Positions 61,512 through 64,000 of a DNA stretch of 64,000 bases are shown here, piece by piece. The first letter of the stretch is position 1; each line of letters opens with the position of its first letter. The translations under genes were made by a program, and so were the position numbers. Source of the DNA: JBBDJG01 sp040880005 (GTDB lineage: Bacteria; Actinomycetota; Thermoleophilia; Solirubrobacterales; JBBDJG01); the NCBI GenBank assembly GCA_040880005.1, contig JBBDJG010000010.1, positions 1 to 64,000 on the forward strand, read 5' to 3'. The notes below the pieces were generated by a model. The model worked only from the letters and a program-made list of their open reading frames with translations. It did no database searches and was not told where the DNA came from.

Positions 61512-62468
61512 TCACATGGAGAGCGAGCGGGCACGTCGCACGGGCACCTGCTCGTCAGCGTGGTATGAGCTTCGCACGAGCGGCCCTGCCGCCACCGACT
61601 CGAAGCCGAGTGCGTAGGCCTCGCGCTCCAGCTCGGCGAACTCGTCCGGATGCCAGTAGCGAACGACCGGCAGGTGTTCCTGCGACGGTCTCAGGTACTG
61701 GCCGACCGTCAGCACCTCGACGCGATGCTGGCGCAGGGTCTCGAACGCCTCGGCCAGCTCCCGCATCGACTCTCCCAGGCCCACCATCAGACCGGACTTC
61801 GTGACGACCTCGGGATCCATCCGCCTGGCGTTGAGCAGCACGCGACAGGAGCGCATGAAGTCCGAGCCACGACGCGCTGCGGGATACAGCCGCGGGACGG
61901 TCTCCACGTTGTGGTTGAACACGTCCGGCCGCGCGTCGATGACACGTGCTAGTGGCATTTCCTGTCCGCGAAAGTCTGGAGTCAGAACCTCGACCGCGCA
62001 ACCCGGTGCCCGTGCGCGTATCGCGCGGATCACATCGACGAAGTGGCCCGCTCCCCCGTCGGGGAGATCGTCGCGATCGACCGAGGTCACGACGCAGTGG
62101 CGCAGGCCCATCTGCTTCACGGCATGCGCAACCCGCAGCGGCTCGGCCCGGTCGACGAGGCCCGGCACGCCGGTCTGGACGTTGCAGAAGCCGCAGCGGC
62201 GCGTGCAGACATCGCCGAGGATCATGAACGTCGCAGTGCCCCGCTCCCAGCACTCGCCTATGTTCGGACAGCTCGCCTCCTGGCAGACGGTGTTGAGGGC
62301 CTGCTTGTCGATCAGCGCCGCTACGCGACGATACTCCGGGCCGCCGGGTGCCTTGACCTTCAGCCAGCGCGGCTTGCGATGGCGAAACGGCACGACGTTG
62401 TCATCGGCTGCCGTTCCGCCGCCGGGGCGCGTGCGCGCGCGGGTGACGTGGATGCGTGCGTCGCTCAC
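61512..62468 (-). CDS. lipA: Lipoyl synthase
   Basis: A 318-residue radical-SAM enzyme inserting two sulfurs into octanoyl domains. CQEASCPNIGECW (auxiliary cluster, CX4CX5C), CTRRCGFCNV (SAM cluster, CX3CX2C), and RSSYHADE (auxiliary-cluster Ser) are all intact. GTG start overlaps the lipB stop (GTGA); frames upstream run antisense to lipB. Serves the E2 of the 2-oxo-acid dehydrogenase encoded next to lipB. Confidence 0.95.
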   Translation of the reverse strand: MSDARIHVTRARTRPGGGTAADDNVVPFRHRKPRWLKVKAPGGPEYRRVAALIDKQALNTVCQEASCPNIGECWERGTATFMILGDVCTRRCGFCNVQTGVPGLVDRAEPLRVAHAVKQMGLRHCVVTSVDRDDLPDGGAGHFVDVIRAIRARAPGCAVEVLTPDFRGQEMPLARVIDARPDVFNHNVETVPRLYPAARRGSDFMRSCRVLLNARRMDPEVVTKSGLMVGLGESMRELAEAFETLRQHRVEVLTVGQYLRPSQEHLPVVRYWHPDEFAELEREAYALGFESVAAGPLVRSSYHADEQVPVRRARSLSM

Positions 62469-63181
62469 GCCGCCTCCGGCACTCGGAACGCAACGGGTCG
62501 GCGCTCGTAGATGCTTCCGAACTGCTCGCAGACGACGTCCATGAGGCGATCCATGTCCTGCGGCAAGCCCAACTCGCGACACACCGAAGAAACCTCGCAG
62601 TGCTCGATGCCGCAAGGGACGATCCAGCCGAACGGCCGCAGGTCGTTGTTGACGTTGATGGCGAAGCCGTGCGTTGTGACACCGCGGCTGACGTGCACGC
62701 CGATTGATGCGATCTTTCGCCGTTGCGGCGTCCAGACGCCGGTCAGCCCGTCGATCGTGGCGGTCTCGATGCCGTAACGCGCCAGCGTGTCGACGATCGT
62801 TCGCTCCATGCGCCGCACATAGTCGTGCACGTCGTCGCGATAGGGACGCAGGCTCATGATCGGATAGCCGACCAACTGACCCGGTCCGTGGTAGGTGACC
62901 CGACCGCCGCGGTCGGTTTCGACGATCTCGATCCCTTGTGCCGCGTACCACTGCTCTCCCATCGGCAGCTCGTCGGCAGTTGCGCGACGACCGCGCGTGT
63001 AGACGGGTGGGTGCTCCAGAAGCAGCAGCGTGTCCGCGATCGACCCCTCTTGGCGCGCGCGCGCGAGACGGCGCTGAAGGCCCAAAGCGTCACGGTACGG
63101 AACTGGCCCGAGGCGGGAACATGCGATCTCGACCTTCGATGCGGCTTTCGATGCGGCCTTCGATGCGGTCAGCGGTTGCAT
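62465..63181 (-). CDS. lipB: Lipoyl(octanoyl) transferase
   Basis: A 238-residue enzyme moving octanoate from acyl-carrier protein to lipoyl domains. GRVTYHGPGQLVGYPIM, RRKIASIGVHVSRG (catalytic Lys), THGFAINVNNDLRPF and VPCGIEHCEVSS (catalytic Cys in PCGI) are intact. The N-terminus has SKAASKAASK, from three TTCGATGCGG units in the DNA, before the fold begins at VEIACSRLG. lipA overlaps its stop. Confidence 0.93.
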   Translation of the reverse strand: MQPLTASKAASKAASKVEIACSRLGPVPYRDALGLQRRLARARQEGSIADTLLLLEHPPVYTRGRRATADELPMGEQWYAAQGIEIVETDRGGRVTYHGPGQLVGYPIMSLRPYRDDVHDYVRRMERTIVDTLARYGIETATIDGLTGVWTPQRRKIASIGVHVSRGVTTHGFAINVNNDLRPFGWIVPCGIEHCEVSSVCRELGLPQDMDRLMDVVCEQFGSIYERRPVAFRVPEAA

Positions 63182-63210
63182 GGCTCACCGACGAGCATAG
63201 CCGCAGTCAA

Positions 63211-63276
63211 CGGGGGGCTCGCCGCCCCCTCGACCCCCGGCATGTATGAGCGTCCGCCTACGGCGACCGCAAGAAC
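63211..63276. other. Intergenic hairpin element (GAGCGTC type), copy B
   Basis: GGGGGG-CTCGCCG-CCCCCTCGACCCCC, then on the plus strand GAGCGTC-CGCC-TAC-GGCG-ACCGCAAGAAC (63248-63276). It lies between E2 and lipB, which run leftward, so the motif is antisense to their transcript. Compare 49919-49981. Confidence 0.5.
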
Positions 63277-63278
63277 AT

Positions 63279-64000
63279 TCATAGCGCAAGCGCAAGCGGC
63301 TGCTCGAGCAACTCGCGCACGCGCGCCAGGAAGCGCGCGCCGTCGGCTCCGTAGAGGATCCGATGGTCGCAGGCCAACGTCACGTTCATCATGTGGCGTG
63401 CCGCGATCTCGCCGGTTTGCTGGTCGGCCATCGGCCTGCGTTGCAGGGCACCCACGGCCAGCAGTGCCGCCTGCGGTGGGTTGATCACCGCCGCGAAGCT
63501 GGTCACGCCGAGCATGCCGAGGTTCGAGACGGTGAACGTTCCGCCCGAAAGCTCGGGTGGAGTGATCGAACCGTCACGCACGCGTGCGGCAAGCTGCACG
63601 GCCTCAGCCGCGATCTCGCCCAACGACTTGCGATCCGCATCGAACAGGGTCGGAACCACCAGGGCGTCCGCACTCGCCACGGCGATACCGACGTTGACGC
63701 GCGAGTACAGCTCCACGCGACCGTCGCGGTAGGCGCCGTTGGCACGCCGGAACTCGCGCAGCGCCAGCGCGCAAGCCTTGACGATCATGTCGTTGTAGGT
63801 CGGCACCGCGCTGTCCTCGCTCGCCATGCGCTTGAGCTGGTCGCGCACCTTTACGGCTTCCGACATGTCAACTTCGGATTCGAGGTAGAAGTGCGGCACG
63901 GTCGCCTTCGACTCGGCCATGCGACGGGCGATAGTCGCCTGCAGCTTGGTCAGCTCGACAACTTCGGTGCCGCCCTTGGCCCCTTCGACCGTGCCGTGCG
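63279..64000 (-). CDS. 2-oxo-acid dehydrogenase E2 acyltransferase, partial
   Basis: The C-terminal 240 residues of a lipoamide acyltransferase; the gene runs off the right edge. The edge begins GTVEGAKGGTEVVELTKLQATIARRMAESKATVPHFYLESEVD, the start of the catalytic domain. TFTVSNLGMLGVTSFAAVINPPQAALLAVG and CDHRILYGADGARFLARVRELLEQP give the conserved Asp-His pair and final helix. The lipoyl and subunit-binding domains would be beyond 64000. Next to lipB and lipA, it is their likely substrate. Confidence 0.9.
   Translation of the reverse strand, partial: HGTVEGAKGGTEVVELTKLQATIARRMAESKATVPHFYLESEVDMSEAVKVRDQLKRMASEDSAVPTYNDMIVKACALALREFRRANGAYRDGRVELYSRVNVGIAVASADALVVPTLFDADRKSLGEIAAEAVQLAARVRDGSITPPELSGGTFTVSNLGMLGVTSFAAVINPPQAALLAVGALQRRPMADQQTGEIAARHMMNVTLACDHRILYGADGARFLARVRELLEQPLALAL

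Overview
The window is visibly G+C-rich, densely coded DNA from an actinobacterium. Supporting signs are a fused PafBC-type WYL regulator, glucosyl-3-phosphoglycerate synthase, CIRCE-controlled groESL, a class III cyclase, many GTG/TTG starts, and -10-like TANNNT boxes 6-8 nt before start codons (leaderless style). The secreted proteins carry repeat, beta-helix and Cys-bracketed C-terminal domains of the kind I associate with Thermoleophilia (Solirubrobacterales and relatives); that placement is inference. A run of ten Ns at 41828-41837 marks a scaffold gap, so this is a draft or metagenome assembly. I see no prophage, insertion sequence, CRISPR array or rRNA. There are two tRNAs (Phe, Ala).

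Layout. 1-12.6 kb: two secreted wall/surface-type proteins (65-2014, 10057-11688) that share a C-terminal domain ending KPKFTG and a 3' hairpin; an SDR and a glycerate kinase; a VapBC-type toxin-antitoxin pair; glucosyl-3-phosphoglycerate synthase and phosphatase; an MrfA-like helicase; an M23 peptidase; an L,D-transpeptidase. 12.6-20.8 kb: tRNA-Phe, msrB, thiI, a YhaM-type exonuclease, pafBC and a penicillin-acylase-family hydrolase. 20.8-24.8 kb: a flavin/F420-type split-barrel protein and a complete dTDP-L-rhamnose set in the order rmlA-rmlD-rmlB-rmlC. 24.9-29.7 kb: an AlbA_2/GHKL protein with an AT-rich promoter that looks acquired, a VOC protein, a MOT1-type transporter, a Crp-type regulator and an ASCH protein. 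29.7-31.9 kb: CIRCE-groES-groEL followed by a tandem structured repeat and a strong terminator.

31.9-43.6 kb: a secreted protein, a CHASE2 adenylate cyclase overlapping a GMC oxidoreductase, a MoaD-like protein without its di-glycine, a compact run of small proteins ending in a hidden 32-residue membrane peptide, a DEAD-box RNA helicase, greA, an SDR and a flippase-like membrane protein. 43.6-52.4 kb: MscS, an MpaB-like protein, an RpiB-like/APH/HAD operon, pabB-pabC, a PfkB kinase, citrate synthase and tRNA-Ala. 52.5-64 kb: two secreted NHL-propeller proteins, one with RTX-like repeats and an exact 261-bp tandem duplication; a GGDEF/HD-GYP protein; then a leftward lipoate cluster (E2 partial at the right edge, lipB, lipA, rhomboid, small membrane protein).

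The most unusual material is non-coding: a hairpin family ending CGG-GAGCTCTG found after five gene-end positions (two secreted-protein genes, groEL twice, the L,D-transpeptidase on the opposite strand) with compensatory stem changes, and a second intergenic hairpin motif beginning GAGCGTC near pabB/PfkB and lipB/E2 (possibly a third copy after tRNA-Ala). I found no gap above 300 bases without a gene.
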